Notes under the pieces: model-generated | Databases searched by the model: none | What the model saw: only the letters and a program-made list of their open reading frames with translations | What the model was told of the DNA's origin: nothing | Program-made: the position numbers and the translations under genes | Assembly: GCF_032594915.1 (NCBI RefSeq) | Contig: NZ_CP118733.1 | Location: forward strand, 868,001 to 932,000 | Source: Streptococcus sp. 29896 | GTDB taxonomy: Bacteria > Bacillota > Bacilli > Lactobacillales > Streptococcaceae | Reading direction: 5' to 3' | Length of the DNA stretch: 64,000 bases | In this document: in pieces, positions 42,644-52,447 of the stretch | Numbering within the stretch: the first letter of the stretch is position 1 | Layout: the number at the start of each line of letters is the position of its first letter

Positions 42644-43288
42644 ATGAAGAATCAAAGTTTTTTATTTTATAGCAGGTGTTTACTGGCTGCTTTAGCGATT
42701 GCGGGAACTGCTCTAGAAATCATTAAATATGGTATTGGCATGCTCATGTACTACACGGTGCAGTCTAACCTGTTGGTATCCGTTTTTGCGGTCTATATGG
42801 TTTATGCCATGACCAAGGGAACGGACTTGCAGACTAGCAAGTTTCTACGGATTAAGGCAGCGGTGACTATGTCCATTTTGATTACCTGTGTGGTCTATCA
42901 TTTTATGTTGGCACCTTTGGCAGATGATTTTTGGCGACTGGAAAATTTGCTCTGCCATTACATCGTTCCTCTCTATTTCTTGTTGGATACCTTGCTGGTG
43001 GACCGTCAGCGGCAGTACAAGTGGTTTGATCCGATTTGGTGGACCGCTCTGCCCTTGTTTTATATGGTTTTTGGTTTGATCAATGGCTTTTTTATCAAGA
43101 TTCCCATCCCAGATGCCAAGGACAGTCCCTTTGCTTATTTCTTCCTAAACGTGCCAAAGTATGGTTGGCCTTATGTTTTGACCTATGCAGGTACAATCTT
43201 TGTTGCTTATCTTCTAGTAGGCTTTTTCTTGTTTTTTGTCAAAAGCTGGCGCGCCAAACGAGTAGGGGCTAACCAGCCAACTCCCTAA
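42644..43288 (+). CDS. Pr6Pr-like multi-pass membrane protein
   Basis: This 214-residue protein has six predicted membrane helices. It contains MYYTVQSNLLVSVFAVYMVY, CVVYHFMLAP and LLCHYIVPLYFLLDTLLV, a pattern of buried His and Tyr that fits the Pr6Pr family (related to FAR-17a/AIG1 proteins). The function in bacteria is not known. ATG follows GAAAGGATAGT. The basic C-terminus (KSWRAKRVGANQ) is probably inside. It stands alone ahead of the pyr operon promoter. Confidence 0.78.
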   Translation: MKNQSFLFYSRCLLAALAIAGTALEIIKYGIGMLMYYTVQSNLLVSVFAVYMVYAMTKGTDLQTSKFLRIKAAVTMSILITCVVYHFMLAPLADDFWRLENLLCHYIVPLYFLLDTLLVDRQRQYKWFDPIWWTALPLFYMVFGLINGFFIKIPIPDAKDSPFAYFFLNVPKYGWPYVLTYAGTIFVAYLLVGFFLFFVKSWRAKRVGANQPTP

Positions 43289-43320
43289 AGACGAACGATT
43301 TTCAGAAAAAATGGAAAATC

Positions 43321-43349
43321 TTGTCTTCTGGCACAATTTATGCTATACT
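43321..43349 (+). promoter_or_regulatory. pyr operon promoter
   Basis: TTGTCT (43321-43326), a 17-base spacer and an extended -10 TGCTATACT ending at 43349. Confidence 0.8.
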
Positions 43350-43361
43350 TTGCTTAATCAA

Positions 43362-43463
43362 TCCTTTAATATCTGTCCCGTGAGGCAGTCAAGGAGAATC
43401 AAGTAAAGAAGGTGGCTGGCTCTACCTGTATTTTCTGAAGTCTCCGAAAAGGAGACTTTTTTT
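43362..43463 (+). promoter_or_regulatory. PyrR-controlled attenuator of the pyr operon
   Basis: The PyrR binding loop is visible: TCCTT (43362-43366) pairs with AAGGA (43391-43395), and an upper stem CTG/CAG (43373-43375 with 43386-43388) holds the loop TCCCGTGAGG. The terminator is AGTCTCC/GGAGACT (43439-43445 with 43451-43457) plus a T-run. GGAGA at 43393-43397 can instead pair with TCTCC at 43441-43445 as antiterminator. UMP-bound PyrR would hold the first hairpin and allow termination. Confidence 0.85.
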
Positions 43464-43481
43464 CATGAAAAGGAGTAAGGA

Positions 43482-44003
43482 ATGAAAACAAAAGTGATTG
43501 TCGATGACATGACCATGAAACGGGCAATTACCCGAATAACCTACGAGATCATCGAGCGCAACAAGAATTTGGACACTATCGTACTAGCTGGGATCAAAAC
43601 CAGAGGTGTCTACATTGCTCGTCGGATTCAAGAACGATTGAAGCAGTTGGAAGGAATCGATGTTCCCCTGGCTGAACTGGATACTAAACCATTTCGAGAT
43701 GATGTGAAGGTGGAGGAAGATACAACGCTTATTACAACGGATGTTAATGACCGAGATATAATCTTGGTTGATGACGTGCTATATACTGGCCGCACAATCC
43801 GTGCTGCGATTGACAACGTGGTTTCTCTTGGTCGTCCTTCCCGTGTCAGCTTGGCTGTACTCGTTGACCGTGGTCACCGTGAATTACCTATTCGCGCAGA
43901 TTATGTTGGGAAAAATATTCCAACCAGCCGTTCGGAGGAAATTATTGTACAAATGGCTGAAATTGATGAGCAAGATGCGGTCTTGCTAGTTGAAAACGCC
44001 TAG
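43482..44003 (+). CDS. pyrR: Bifunctional pyr operon attenuation protein / uracil phosphoribosyltransferase
   Basis: This 173-residue type I PRTase fold protein binds pyr mRNA in response to UMP and promotes termination. It has the PRPP-binding loop [20 protein letters not shown] and the N-terminal [14 protein letters not shown] helix. Catalysis of uracil to UMP is weak in this family. It is the first gene behind the attenuator described here, so it controls its own expression together with pyrB, carA and carB. ATG follows AAGGAGTAAGGA. Confidence 0.95.
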   Translation: MKTKVIVDDMTMKRAITRITYEIIERNKNLDTIVLAGIKTRGVYIARRIQERLKQLEGIDVPLAELDTKPFRDDVKVEEDTTLITTDVNDRDIILVDDVLYTGRTIRAAIDNVVSLGRPSRVSLAVLVDRGHRELPIRADYVGKNIPTSRSEEIIVQMAEIDEQDAVLLVENA

Positions 44004-44031
44004 TCTTGGCTAGAAAGTTTGGGGATTCCTG

Positions 44032-44958
44032 ATGACGGTTGACAATGGACAGGTGAAATTGCCACATGTGGTGTCAATGGAAGAGTTGACAACTGAAGAG
44101 GTGATGGGACTTATTCAGCGAGGACTAGCTTTTAAGAATGGGCAGGCCCAGCCAAATGCTGTTTCGCATCTTGTAGCAGCCAATCTCTTTTTCGAAGATT
44201 CCACGCGCACGCATAAGTCGTTTGAAATGGCAGAAATTAAGCTAGGAATGGAACGGATTGATTTTAACGCCAGCACAAGTTCGGTAAATAAGGGTGAGAC
44301 TTTATATGATACAATTTTAACTATGTCGGCTCTAGGCGTGGAGGTCTGTGTTATTCGCCATCCAGCGGTTGATTATTACCGAGAGTTGATCGATAGTCCG
44401 ACCATTAAACCTGCGATTGTAAATGGTGGAGATGGTTCTGGCCAGCATCCCAGTCAATCCTTGCTGGATTTGATGACAATCTATGAAGAATTTGGCTCCT
44501 TTACTGGTTTGAAGGTTTTGATTGCTGGTGACTTACGTCATTCGAGAGTAGCTCGTTCCAACATGGATATTCTGCACCGTCTAGGCGCTCAGCTATTCTT
44601 CTCAGGGCCAAAGGAATGGTATGATCCTGCATTTGATGTGTATGGGAGGTTTGTGGACTTAGACCAGGTGATTGAGGAGCTGGATGTTCTCATGCTCTTG
44701 CGTGTTCAACACGAACGCCATGATGGAGCAACCAGTTTTTCAAAAGAAGCCTATCACCAGACATTTGGATTGACAGAAAACCGCTATAAGCTACTAAAAC
44801 CAGGAGCTATCATCATGCATCCTGCCCCTGTCAACCGTGGGGTTGAGATTGCAGACCAGCTTGTGGAAGCTGAAAAATCTCGGATTACAGCTCAGATGGA
44901 AAATGGGGTGTATGTCCGAATGGCCATTTTAGAAGCAGTTCTAGCCGATCGGGCATAG
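44032..44958 (+). CDS. pyrB: Aspartate carbamoyltransferase catalytic subunit
   Basis: This 308-residue enzyme joins carbamoyl phosphate and aspartate in the first committed step of pyrimidine synthesis. The carbamoyl phosphate site is [20 protein letters not shown] and the second site contains [13 protein letters not shown]. The aspartate-binding region has [11 protein letters not shown] and MHPAPVNRG. The length suits a catalytic trimer without PyrI. The start ATG at 44032 follows TTTGGGGATTCC, a moderate binding site. It lies 28 bases after pyrR with no second attenuator between. Confidence 0.95.
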   Translation: MTVDNGQVKLPHVVSMEELTTEEVMGLIQRGLAFKNGQAQPNAVSHLVAANLFFEDSTRTHKSFEMAEIKLGMERIDFNASTSSVNKGETLYDTILTMSALGVEVCVIRHPAVDYYRELIDSPTIKPAIVNGGDGSGQHPSQSLLDLMTIYEEFGSFTGLKVLIAGDLRHSRVARSNMDILHRLGAQLFFSGPKEWYDPAFDVYGRFVDLDQVIEELDVLMLLRVQHERHDGATSFSKEAYHQTFGLTENRYKLLKPGAIIMHPAPVNRGVEIADQLVEAEKSRITAQMENGVYVRMAILEAVLADRA

Positions 44959-45006
44959 GATTGAAACGTTAAGAGACTCCAGAGAGGGTCCACGAAAGAG
45001 GAAACA

Positions 45007-46086
45007 ATGGGAAAAAGACTTTTAATTTTGGAAGATGGGACAATTTTTGAAGGGCAAGCCTTCGGAGCTAATATTAGCGTGACTGGTGAAATTGTCTTTA
45101 ACACTGGGATGACGGGTTACCAAGAATCTATTACAGATCAGTCTTATAATGGGCAAATTTTGACCTTTACCTATCCCTTGGTTGGAAATTATGGGATAAA
45201 CCGTGATGATTATGAATCGATTCGTCCGACCTGTAAGGGTGTGGTCGTGAGCGAGTGGGCAAGACGGGCAAGTAATTGGCGCAATCAGCTCACTTTGGAT
45301 GAATTTTTGAAAGCCAAAAAAATCCCAGGTATTTCAGGAATTGATACGCGGGCTCTGACAAAGATTATTCGAAAACATGGGACCATGAAAGCGACGATGG
45401 CGGATGTTGGGGATTCTGTCGAACACTTATCAGATCAGCTGCGTGCGACAGTCTTGCCGACCAATAACATTGCACAGGTTTCTACGAAAACGGCCTATCC
45501 AGCTCCAGGAACGGGTAAAAATATTGTCTTGGTAGATTTTGGATTGAAGCATTCAATTTTGCGCGAGTTGGCAAAGCGCAACTGTAATGTAACAGTTGTC
45601 CCTTATGACACCAGTGCCCAAGAAATCCTAGACCTAGCGCCAGATGGAGTGATGCTGTCCAATGGCCCGGGAGATCCAGATGATGTTGCTGATGTTTTGG
45701 AAATGATTCGGACTGTACAAGGTCAGATTCCAATCTTCGGAATTTGTATGGGACACCAGTTGTTTGCCAAGGCCAATGGCGCCAAGACCTACAAGATGAA
45801 ATTTGGTCACCGTGGTTTTAACCATGCTGTCCGAGAAATTGCAACTGGTCGAGTAGATTTTACCAGTCAAAACCATGGATTCGCAGTATCGAGAGAAGAC
45901 TTGCCGGAATGCCTTATGATAACCCATGAAGAAATCAATGACAAATCCGTTGAAGGAGTACGTCACCGCCATCATCCTGCCTTCTCGGTTCAATTCCACC
46001 CAGATGCAGCGCCTGGTCCACACGACGCAAGTTATCTTTTTGATGAATTTATGGACTTGATTGATGCCTTTCAATCGCAGAGATGA
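45007..46086 (+). CDS. carA: Carbamoyl phosphate synthase small (glutaminase) subunit
   Basis: The 359-residue subunit hydrolyses glutamine and feeds ammonia to CarB. It has an N-terminal CPSase domain ([14 protein letters not shown]) and a class I glutamine amidotransferase domain with the nucleophile Cys 247 in [11 protein letters not shown], and [13 protein letters not shown] for the His. The residue after HP is Asp where E. coli has the triad Glu; I believe this is common in streptococci, so it is not treated as a defect. AAAGAGGAAACA precedes the ATG. A 344-base gap separates it from carB. Confidence 0.95.
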   Translation: MGKRLLILEDGTIFEGQAFGANISVTGEIVFNTGMTGYQESITDQSYNGQILTFTYPLVGNYGINRDDYESIRPTCKGVVVSEWARRASNWRNQLTLDEFLKAKKIPGISGIDTRALTKIIRKHGTMKATMADVGDSVEHLSDQLRATVLPTNNIAQVSTKTAYPAPGTGKNIVLVDFGLKHSILRELAKRNCNVTVVPYDTSAQEILDLAPDGVMLSNGPGDPDDVADVLEMIRTVQGQIPIFGICMGHQLFAKANGAKTYKMKFGHRGFNHAVREIATGRVDFTSQNHGFAVSREDLPECLMITHEEINDKSVEGVRHRHHPAFSVQFHPDAAPGPHDASYLFDEFMDLIDAFQSQR

Positions 46087-46204
46087 TTCTGCTAAAATTG
46101 GAAGGATTAGAGTGAGGGATGGGAAGACAAAATCGGCTAATCTGTTAGAGTATTTTGCCCTTCTAGCCAAAGTTCTAGTGACCTTTGCTAACTCTGACAC
46201 TAGC
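46087..46204 (+). other. first part of the carA-carB gap, nothing recognised
   Basis: I see no open frame with a binding site, no terminator and no promoter in these 118 bases. The rest of the 344-base gap is described in the following entries. Confidence 0.5.
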
Positions 46205-46239
46205 AGTAAGGTTTATCTAATATCGAGCTAAACCTTACT
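46205..46239 (+). other. perfect 11-bp hairpin without T-run
   Basis: AGTAAGGTTTA (46205-46215) pairs with TAAACCTTACT (46229-46239) around a 13-base loop. With no T-tract it is unlikely to be a terminator; it may shape the operon mRNA. Confidence 0.6.
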
Positions 46240-46299
46240 ACGTCGGACTATTATTTAATTCTATCCGGAGAGATAGAAAATAGAAAGGAGAAGATACAG

Positions 46300-46415
46300 G
46301 TTCGAGTTTCCTATTCGAACACGCCCTAAGGACTGTGCTAAAAAGATAAACGTCGTCTTGATGCTTGAAGCATCGGCGTCGCGTTTCCTATTTTCGCTTT
46401 GTCCTCTTAATGGGC
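46300..46415 (+). repeat. imperfect palindromic element inserted between the Shine-Dalgarno and start codon of carB
   Basis: A long imperfect hairpin spans about 46323-46415. GCCC with AAGGAC (46323-46333) faces GTCCT and TGGGC (46401-46415). AAACG (46348-46352) pairs with CGTTT (46382-46386), and GATGC (46360-46364) pairs with GCATC (46370-46374) at the tip. Just before it lies a good AGAAAGGAGAAGATAC (46282-46297) with no start codon behind it, while the carB ATG 15 bases after the hairpin has none. The layout suggests a small mobile palindrome. Confidence 0.55.
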
Positions 46416-46430
46416 TTTGTATCATACATT

Positions 46431-49400
46431 ATGCCAAAACGTACGGATATTAAGAAAATTATGGTGATTGGGTCTGGTCCGATTATTATCGGTCAGGCTG
46501 CGGAGTTTGATTATGCTGGGACTCAGGCTTGTTTGGCTTTGAAGGAAGAAGGCTATAGTGTTGTCTTAGTCAATTCAAACCCTGCAACCATCATGACAGA
46601 CAAGGAAATTGCAGACAAGGTTTATATTGAGCCGATTACGCTTGAATTTGTCACACGGATTTTACGGAAGGAGCGTCCAGATGCTCTCTTGCCAACTCTT
46701 GGTGGTCAGACTGGTCTCAACATGGCCATGGAATTGTCTAAGGCTGGTATTTTAGATGAGCTTGGGGTTGAGCTGTTGGGAACCAAACTGTCTGCAATTG
46801 ATCAGGCAGAGGACCGCGACCTCTTCAAACAACTCATGGAAGACCTCGATCAGCCTATTCCTGAATCAACCATTGTGACAACAGTTGAAGAGGCTTTGGA
46901 ATTTGCTGCTGAAATTGGCTATCCTGTCATTGTTCGACCTGCCTTCACGCTAGGTGGTACTGGCGGTGGTATGTGTGCCAATGAAGAAGAACTGCGTGAA
47001 ATAGCGGAAAATGGTCTGAAATTGTCACCAGTGACCCAGTGTTTGATTGAACGTTCCATTGCTGGTTTCAAGGAAATCGAATACGAAGTAATGCGGGATG
47101 CGGCTGACAATGCCTTGGTCGTATGTAACATGGAAAACTTTGACCCTGTGGGAATTCATACAGGAGATTCTATCGTATTTGCTCCAACGCAGACGCTTTC
47201 GGATATTGAAAACCAGATGCTGCGTGATGCCAGTCTCAGTATCATCCGTGCCCTAAAAATCGAGGGTGGTTGTAATGTGCAGTTGGCACTAGATCCACAT
47301 AGTTTCAAATATTATGTCATTGAAGTAAACCCACGTGTGTCCCGTTCCTCTGCCTTGGCATCCAAAGCGACAGGTTATCCTATTGCCAAATTGGCAGCAA
47401 AAATTGCGGTTGGCTTGACCTTGGATGAAATGGTGAACCCTGTCACAGGGACAACCTATGCCATGTTTGAGCCTGCTCTTGACTACGTTGTGGCAAAAAT
47501 TCCACGTTTCCCATTTGATAAGTTTGAAAAAGGGGAGCGCCGCCTTGGAACGCAGATGAAGGCAACTGGTGAGGTCATGGCCATTGGTCGTAATATCGAA
47601 GAAAGTCTACTCAAGGCCTGCCGTTCTTTGGAAATCGGTGTCTACCACAATGAAATGCCTGAACTCAGCCAAGTGACAGATGATCAATTGGTTGAAAAGA
47701 TTGTCAAGGCACAGGATGATCGTCTATTCTATCTTTCAGAAGCCCTTCGACGTGGCTATACAGTAGAAGAACTGGCTCAATTGACGAAGATTGATCTTTT
47801 CTTCCTTGATAAGCTGCTTCATATCTTAGAAATTGAGCAGGAATTGGCAATCAATCACGATAATATCGACTTATTGAAAAAAGTCAAGAAATACGGTTTT
47901 GCAGACCGCAAGATTGCGGAACTCTGGGGACGGACAGAATCCTACATTCGTCAATTGCGTACAGAGCACAAAATTGTCCCTGTTTACAAGATGGTGGATA
48001 CTTGTGCAGCCGAATTTGAAAGTGCTACACCTTATTTCTATTCAACTTATGAGTGGGAAAATGAGTCTATCCGTTCGGAGAAAGAATCTGTTTTGGTGTT
48101 GGGGTCTGGCCCAATCCGTATCGGACAGGGTGTGGAGTTTGACTATGCAACGGTGCATTCGGTCAAGGCCATTCAGGCGGCTGGCTACGAAGCCATTATT
48201 ATGAACTCAAACCCTGAAACAGTGTCAACAGACTTTTCGGTTTCGGACAAGCTTTACTTCGAGCCATTGACCTTGGAAGATGTTTTGAATGTGATTGACC
48301 TTGAGAAACCCAAAGGGGTTATCGTTCAGTTCGGTGGCCAGACAGCCATCAATTTGGCAGAGCCATTGGCCAAAGCAGGTATTCCAATTTTGGGTACGCA
48401 AGTAGCGGATTTGGATAGAGCTGAAGACAGGGATTTATTTGAAAAAGCCCTGAAAGACCTTGGGATTCCACAGCCACCAGGCCAAACCGCAACCAACGAA
48501 GAGGAAGCACTAGAAGCGGCCCGCAAAATTGGTTTTCCGGTACTTGTTCGTCCCTCTTATGTCTTAGGCGGTCGTGCTATGGAGATTGTCGAAAATGAAG
48601 AGGACTTACGTTCTTATATGAGAACGGCGGTCAAGGCTTCGCCAGAGCACCCAGTTTTGGTGGATTCTTACATCGTCGGTCGTGAGTGTGAAGTGGATGC
48701 TATTTCAGATGGTAAGGATGTCTTGATTCCGGGTATTATGGAGCATATCGAGCGAGCTGGGGTTCACTCAGGTGACTCGATGGCAGTTTATCCGCCACAA
48801 ACCTTGTCTAAAGAGGTGCAGTCGACCATTGCAGACTACACCAAACGCTTGGCAATCGGCCTCAACTGTATCGGTATGATGAATATCCAGTTTGTTATCA
48901 AGGATGAGACGGTTTATGTGATCGAAGTTAATCCTCGTGCTAGTCGTACGGTTCCATTCTTGTCCAAAGTCACAGACATTCCAATGGCCCAGGTTGCAAC
49001 CAAATTGATTTTGGGACAAAGCCTTGTGGAACTGGGTTACCAAGATGGTCTTTATCCTGAGAGCAATCAGGTGCACGTTAAAGCACCAGTATTCTCATTT
49101 ACAAAATTGGCTAAAGTTGACAGTTTGTTAGGACCAGAGATGAAGTCAACCGGTGAGGTAATGGGGTCAGATATGACCTTGGAGAAGGCTCTCTATAAGG
49201 CCTTTGAAGCAAGTTACCTGCATTTGGAAGATTTCGGCACTATCGTCTTTACAGTTGCGGATGAGGACAAGGAGGAGGCCTTCCGTCTAGCAGAAAGATA
49301 CCGTGAAATTGGCTTTATTATTGCGGCTACAAGCGGTACGGCAACTGCCTTCCAAGCTAAGGGCTTAGACTGTCTGCCTGTTGGTAAAATCAGTGGAGAC

Positions 49401-49610
49401 CACAGAGAGTCGATTCCTCAGCTGGTCCGTAAAGGAAAGGTTCAAGCCATTGTCAATACAGTAGGCAAAAAGCGTGTGGCAGACGAGGATGGAGAGGTTA
49501 TTCGTGCATCTGCTATCGAAGCAGGGATTCCGCTTTTTACAGCCTTAGATACAGCAGCGGCCATGTTGGCTGTGCTAGAAAGTCGTAGTTTTTCGACGCG
49601 AGCAATTTAG
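46431..49610 (+). CDS. carB: Carbamoyl phosphate synthase large subunit
   Basis: The 1059-residue enzyme makes carbamoyl phosphate from bicarbonate, ATP and the ammonia channelled from CarA. It has two homologous ATP-grasp halves (opening [19 protein letters not shown] and [19 protein letters not shown]), an oligomerisation domain between them (about 400-545) and a C-terminal allosteric MGS-like domain from about 930. I start it at ATG 46431 (MPKRTDIKK), the universal family start. An in-frame TTG at 46365 would add 22 residues translated from the palindromic element and has no binding site. No Shine-Dalgarno is seen near 46431. Confidence 0.95.
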   Translation: MPKRTDIKKIMVIGSGPIIIGQAAEFDYAGTQACLALKEEGYSVVLVNSNPATIMTDKEIADKVYIEPITLEFVTRILRKERPDALLPTLGGQTGLNMAMELSKAGILDELGVELLGTKLSAIDQAEDRDLFKQLMEDLDQPIPESTIVTTVEEALEFAAEIGYPVIVRPAFTLGGTGGGMCANEEELREIAENGLKLSPVTQCLIERSIAGFKEIEYEVMRDAADNALVVCNMENFDPVGIHTGDSIVFAPTQTLSDIENQMLRDASLSIIRALKIEGGCNVQLALDPHSFKYYVIEVNPRVSRSSALASKATGYPIAKLAAKIAVGLTLDEMVNPVTGTTYAMFEPALDYVVAKIPRFPFDKFEKGERRLGTQMKATGEVMAIGRNIEESLLKACRSLEIGVYHNEMPELSQVTDDQLVEKIVKAQDDRLFYLSEALRRGYTVEELAQLTKIDLFFLDKLLHILEIEQELAINHDNIDLLKKVKKYGFADRKIAELWGRTESYIRQLRTEHKIVPVYKMVDTCAAEFESATPYFYSTYEWENESIRSEKESVLVLGSGPIRIGQGVEFDYATVHSVKAIQAAGYEAIIMNSNPETVSTDFSVSDKLYFEPLTLEDVLNVIDLEKPKGVIVQFGGQTAINLAEPLAKAGIPILGTQVADLDRAEDRDLFEKALKDLGIPQPPGQTATNEEEALEAARKIGFPVLVRPSYVLGGRAMEIVENEEDLRSYMRTAVKASPEHPVLVDSYIVGRECEVDAISDGKDVLIPGIMEHIERAGVHSGDSMAVYPPQTLSKEVQSTIADYTKRLAIGLNCIGMMNIQFVIKDETVYVIEVNPRASRTVPFLSKVTDIPMAQVATKLILGQSLVELGYQDGLYPESNQVHVKAPVFSFTKLAKVDSLLGPEMKSTGEVMGSDMTLEKALYKAFEASYLHLEDFGTIVFTVADEDKEEAFRLAERYREIGFIIAATSGTATAFQAKGLDCLPVGKISGDHRESIPQLVRKGKVQAIVNTVGKKRVADEDGEVIRASAIEAGIPLFTALDTAAAMLAVLESRSFSTRAI

Positions 49611-49620
49611 GAGATAAAAA

Positions 49621-49935
49621 ATGAAGGTTCATTTAGTGGATGAGTTTGGGAATGTAAAGGAAGTGAAGGCTGGTTTTTCATGGACAACCTTTTTCTTCAA
49701 GTTTTTTGTACCGCTGATTCGAGGTGATTTAAAATGGTTTGCGATTATTTTGGTAGCATTCTTGTTGGCATTGTTAATTGATCGTCGCTTTGATATTCCC
49801 TTTATCAATACTGGCTTTGGGATTTTGTGGGGCTATCTCTACAATCGAATCTATATCAAGGAAGCCTTGGCAAAAGGATGGCGCCCGGTTAGTGAGGCTG
49901 ATCAGGAAGCCATTCGCCAATTTCTACAATCCTAA
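49621..49935 (+). CDS. DUF2628 family membrane protein
   Basis: This 104-residue protein has a short hydrophilic N-terminus (VHLVDEFGNVKEVKAGFSW), two or three membrane helices (about 20-33, 37-55 and 62-78) and a tail with YIKEALAKGWRPVSEADQEA. The order FSWTTFFF, FVPLIRGD and KGWRPVSEAD fits DUF2628, a family of unknown function often encoding an SdpI-like or DUF805-like fold. It follows carB by 10 bases with GGAGATAAAA as binding site and ends in a terminator, so it is probably the last gene of the pyr operon transcript by position only. Confidence 0.8.
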   Translation: MKVHLVDEFGNVKEVKAGFSWTTFFFKFFVPLIRGDLKWFAIILVAFLLALLIDRRFDIPFINTGFGILWGYLYNRIYIKEALAKGWRPVSEADQEAIRQFLQS

Positions 49936-49958
49936 GCCTTGATTCACAAAGAGATTTA

Positions 49959-49989
49959 AGTGTGACTTCGTAAGAAGTCACGCTTTTTC
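49959..49989 (+). terminator. terminator after the DUF2628 gene
   Basis: An 11-bp stem (49959-49969 with 49974-49984, one G-T pair), loop GTAA and a TTTTTC tract. Confidence 0.85.
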
Positions 49990-49998
49990 TGTTATAAT
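49990..49998 (+). promoter_or_regulatory. extended -10 promoter giving a possibly leaderless mRNA
   Basis: TGTTATAAT (49990-49998) ends 7 bases before the ATG at 50006, so the expected transcription start is at or next to the A of the start codon. No Shine-Dalgarno is present. Confidence 0.6.
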
Positions 49999-50005
49999 AT
50001 TCAAT

Positions 50006-50767
50006 ATGAAAGTAATTGTAACAACAAGTTTGGGAATGGATGAGCACTTGGTTCAGAAGGCCAAACGATTAGCTGAAGATTTAGGGATTGTTTACTGTGA
50101 GCGGCGGAAGCAAGCCGTGAAGGTCTTACTCAAGCAGGCGGATGCGGTTTTGGTGGTCTATAAGGATCGATTGGTTTTTGAGCAAAAAGAAGGGAGAAAA
50201 CTCTTTTTTCACCCAGATACTGCTATCTTGCGGATGAAAGCTGAGCGTGATCCATTTTTGGAAATGGTCGGAAGTCAGCCGAAAAAGGTTTTGGATGCAA
50301 CCTTAGGACTGGGAACAGATAGTTTGGTTCTTGCCAGCGCTGGACATCAGGTTGTTGGATTAGAAAGCTCTTTTTGGACTCATTTTTTGGTGCAGGAGGG
50401 TTTAAAAAACTACCAAACAGGTCATGCTGCAGTTGATCAAGCCATGCGATCGATTGAGACTATCTGTACAGATAGTCTGAGTTTTCTACAAACCGCAGCA
50501 GCAAAGAGTGTTGATATCATCTATTTTGACCCCATGTTCTCAGAGGAAATCAAGGAATCGCACAATTTGTCTGGATTGGAGAAACTAGCGAATCCGAGTC
50601 CACTTTCTCACCAATTAGTTAACGAAGCCAAGCGAGTGGCGCGTGAGAAGATTATTTTAAAGGCGCATTTCAGAGATAGAGCTTTTGAGGACTTTGGGTT
50701 CATTCGTCATGTACGCCCTAATCAAAAATTTCACTTTGGAGAAATCATCTTGGAGAAAGAAAAATGA
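50006..50767 (+). CDS. RsmJ-like class I SAM-dependent methyltransferase
   Basis: The 253-residue protein has an N-terminal part of about 85 residues and a Rossmann methyltransferase domain. Motif I is [20 protein letters not shown], the acidic loop is GLESS, and motif IV is IIYFDPMF, a DPxF form used by nucleic-acid N-methyltransferases. It fits the family of RsmJ (16S rRNA m2G1516) and its Gram-positive relatives; the exact target here is inferred. The opening [19 protein letters not shown] matches the family, so the ATG at 50006 is preferred even though no binding site precedes it. It overlaps pcp by 4 bases. Confidence 0.85.
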   Translation: MKVIVTTSLGMDEHLVQKAKRLAEDLGIVYCERRKQAVKVLLKQADAVLVVYKDRLVFEQKEGRKLFFHPDTAILRMKAERDPFLEMVGSQPKKVLDATLGLGTDSLVLASAGHQVVGLESSFWTHFLVQEGLKNYQTGHAAVDQAMRSIETICTDSLSFLQTAAAKSVDIIYFDPMFSEEIKESHNLSGLEKLANPSPLSHQLVNEAKRVAREKIILKAHFRDRAFEDFGFIRHVRPNQKFHFGEIILEKEK

Positions 50768-51411
50768 AAATACTTGTAACAGCCTTTGATCCTTTTGGCG
50801 GAGAGTCCATCAATCCAGCTCAAGAAGCTGTCCGTTTATTGCCGAAAAAGATCTCAGGTGCAGATATAGAAACCTTGTTTGTTCCGACTGTTTTTCACTT
50901 GTCTGCCCAACAATTGGAAGAGAAGTGGGCAAGTAGCCAACCGGATGTCGTCTTGTGTATCGGCCAAGCAGGAGGGCGGCCTGATCTGACTCCGGAGCGC
51001 GTCGCTATCAATTTAGACGATGCACGAATTCCAGATAATCAGGGGCAGGCTCCGATTGATGCAAGCATTCGACCAGATGGTCCAGCAGCCTATTTTTCAA
51101 CCTTGCCCATAAAAGCAATGGTTCAGGCTATTCGTCAGGTTGGACTACCTGCTTCAGTGTCAAATTCGGCAGGGACTTTTGTCTGCAATCATCTCATGTA
51201 TCAGGCCCTTTATTTGGCTGAGAATCGGTTTCCAAATAGTAAGGCAGGTTTTCTTCATATTCCTTTCTTGCCGCAACAGGTAGTTGATAAGCCAGGTCTT
51301 CCATCGATGAGTCTGGCGGATATTGTCCGTGGCTTGGAAGCAGCCATAGAAGCACTTGTTCAGGTTGGAGATGGCCAGGATATCCTTATGCAAGATGGAA
51401 AGACGCATTGA
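50764..51411 (+). CDS. pcp: Pyrrolidone-carboxylate peptidase
   Basis: This 215-residue cysteine peptidase (family C15) removes N-terminal pyroglutamate from peptides in the cytoplasm. Its opening is [17 protein letters not shown]. The catalytic residues are visible as Glu in [12 protein letters not shown], Cys in [12 protein letters not shown] and His in [12 protein letters not shown]. The start overlaps the methyltransferase stop (ATGA). The length is normal. It is followed 8 bases later by the DUF4298 gene, so the three form one transcription unit. Confidence 0.94.
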   Translation: MKILVTAFDPFGGESINPAQEAVRLLPKKISGADIETLFVPTVFHLSAQQLEEKWASSQPDVVLCIGQAGGRPDLTPERVAINLDDARIPDNQGQAPIDASIRPDGPAAYFSTLPIKAMVQAIRQVGLPASVSNSAGTFVCNHLMYQALYLAENRFPNSKAGFLHIPFLPQQVVDKPGLPSMSLADIVRGLEAAIEALVQVGDGQDILMQDGKTH

Positions 51412-51419
51412 GGTGTGAG

Positions 51420-51713
51420 ATGAGAGAAGAACGAATTCAAGAGATGGAGACTGCCTTTCAGCAACAAGAAGCTCTAATGCGACAAGTGGAATCCTTGCTG
51501 GATCAACTAGAAACTAGTCAGCTCATTTTTCAAGAATTATTAGCTTATTATCAGTCGCCACAATTTCTATCTGATATGGAATGGGCAGATCGTCAGGAAA
51601 GCCTGCCATTTCCTTGTGGAATATTGAGTCAAGATGGGTTTTACAATTTTTTACTGGAGCGTCAGGAAGTTGGGAAAAGTCTTGCAGAAATCGGCAAGGA
51701 ATGGAGTCGTTAA
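51420..51713 (+). CDS. DUF4298 family protein
   Basis: This 97-residue soluble protein is largely helical, with a coiled-coil first half (ERIQEMETAFQQQEALMRQVESLLDQLE) and a second half containing YYQSPQFLSDMEWADR and FPCGILSQDGFYNFL. That pattern is DUF4298, with no known function. The ATG at 51420 is 6 bases after GAGG. A TTG at 51408 overlapping the pcp stop would add four residues and is less likely. Confidence 0.78.
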   Translation: MREERIQEMETAFQQQEALMRQVESLLDQLETSQLIFQELLAYYQSPQFLSDMEWADRQESLPFPCGILSQDGFYNFLLERQEVGKSLAEIGKEWSR

Positions 51714-51741
51714 AAAAATAAAAGGATGTCAAGTTTTTTTC

Positions 51742-51769
51742 TTGACAGACACAAAATGTGTGTTATAAT
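51742..51769 (+). promoter_or_regulatory. rpsP promoter
   Basis: TTGACA (51742-51747), a 16-base spacer and an extended -10 TGTTATAAT (51761-51769), close to consensus. The -35 is part of an inverted repeat TGTCAAG/CTTGACA (51727-51747). A short hairpin AAATAGC/GCTATTT (51782-51798) lies in the leader. Confidence 0.85.
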
Positions 51770-51837
51770 AGAACATGTGCTAAATAGCTCTGCTATTTCA
51801 CCGAACAATAAAATTAAAAGAAAAGAGATAATAAAAA

Positions 51838-52110
51838 ATGGCAGTAAAAATCCGTTTGACTCGTATGGGTTCTAAAAAGAAACCTTTCTACCGTATTAAC
51901 GTTGCAGATTCACGCGCACCACGCGATGGTCGTTTCATCGAAACAGTTGGTACTTACAACCCACTTTTGGCTGAAAACTCAGTAACTCTTAAAGAAGAGC
52001 GTGTTCTTGAGTGGTTGGCAAAAGGTGCACAACCATCTGACACAGTTCGTGCCCTTCTTTCAAAAGCTGGCGTATTGGCTAAATTCCACGATCAAAAATT
52101 CTCTAAATAA
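51838..52110 (+). CDS. rpsP: 30S ribosomal protein S16
   Basis: This 90-residue ribosomal protein has [41 protein letters not shown] and [18 protein letters not shown], all standard for S16, which binds the 5' and central domains of 16S rRNA. The codon bias is that of highly expressed genes. AAAAGAGA precedes the ATG. The gene is followed by khpA, a common Firmicute arrangement; rimM and trmD, often next in the operon, lie about 4 kb away here behind an ABC exporter. Confidence 0.97.
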   Translation: MAVKIRLTRMGSKKKPFYRINVADSRAPRDGRFIETVGTYNPLLAENSVTLKEERVLEWLAKGAQPSDTVRALLSKAGVLAKFHDQKFSK

Positions 52111-52131
52111 GAATAGTAAGCGAGAACACTT

Positions 52132-52371
52132 ATGGACATGATTGAAAATCTGATTATCTCAATTGTGAAACCCTTGATTTCACAGCCTGAAAGTCTGACG
52201 ATTAAAATTGAAGACACACCTGAATTTTTGGAATATCATTTAGACTTGGATCAGTCTGATATTGGCCGTGTGATTGGTAAGAAAGGTCGCACAATTTCGG
52301 CAATCAGAACAATCGTTTATTCTGTTCCAACAAGTGATAAAAAAGTTCGTCTCGTTATTGATGAGAAATAA
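52132..52371 (+). CDS. khpA: KH-domain RNA-binding protein KhpA
   Basis: This 79-residue single type II KH domain protein has the RNA-contact GxxG loop in [20 protein letters not shown]. In pneumococcus KhpA pairs with KhpB (Jag/EloR) and influences cell elongation and small-RNA biology; the same role is expected but not shown here. It lies 21 bases after rpsP and shares its promoter. A compact terminator follows. Confidence 0.92.
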   Translation: MDMIENLIISIVKPLISQPESLTIKIEDTPEFLEYHLDLDQSDIGRVIGKKGRTISAIRTIVYSVPTSDKKVRLVIDEK

Positions 52372-52377
52372 GTAATT

Positions 52378-52397
52378 CCACCCTTGGGTGGTTTTTA
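52378..52397 (+). terminator. rpsP-khpA terminator
   Basis: A CCACCC/GGGTGG stem (52378-52383 with 52386-52391) with a minimal loop is followed by TTTTTACTTTT. Confidence 0.75.
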
Positions 52398-52447
52398 CTT
52401 TTGCTTGGGGGCTAGATAAGCCCCCTCTTCTTTTGAAGGGAGAAATG

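Noticed and set aside
45990-46030. Asp instead of Glu in the CarA amidotransferase triad as a sign of inactivity
   Set aside because: I believe [10 protein letters not shown] is common in streptococcal CarA, so it is not a local defect.
45634-46200. 188-codon open frame on the minus strand
   Set aside because: It is mostly antisense to carA, has no ribosome binding site and no recognisable protein pattern.
46365-46430. 22-residue extension of CarB
   Set aside because: It starts from a TTG within the palindromic element without a binding site, and the family begins at MPKRTD. It is kept as a possibility in the finding only.
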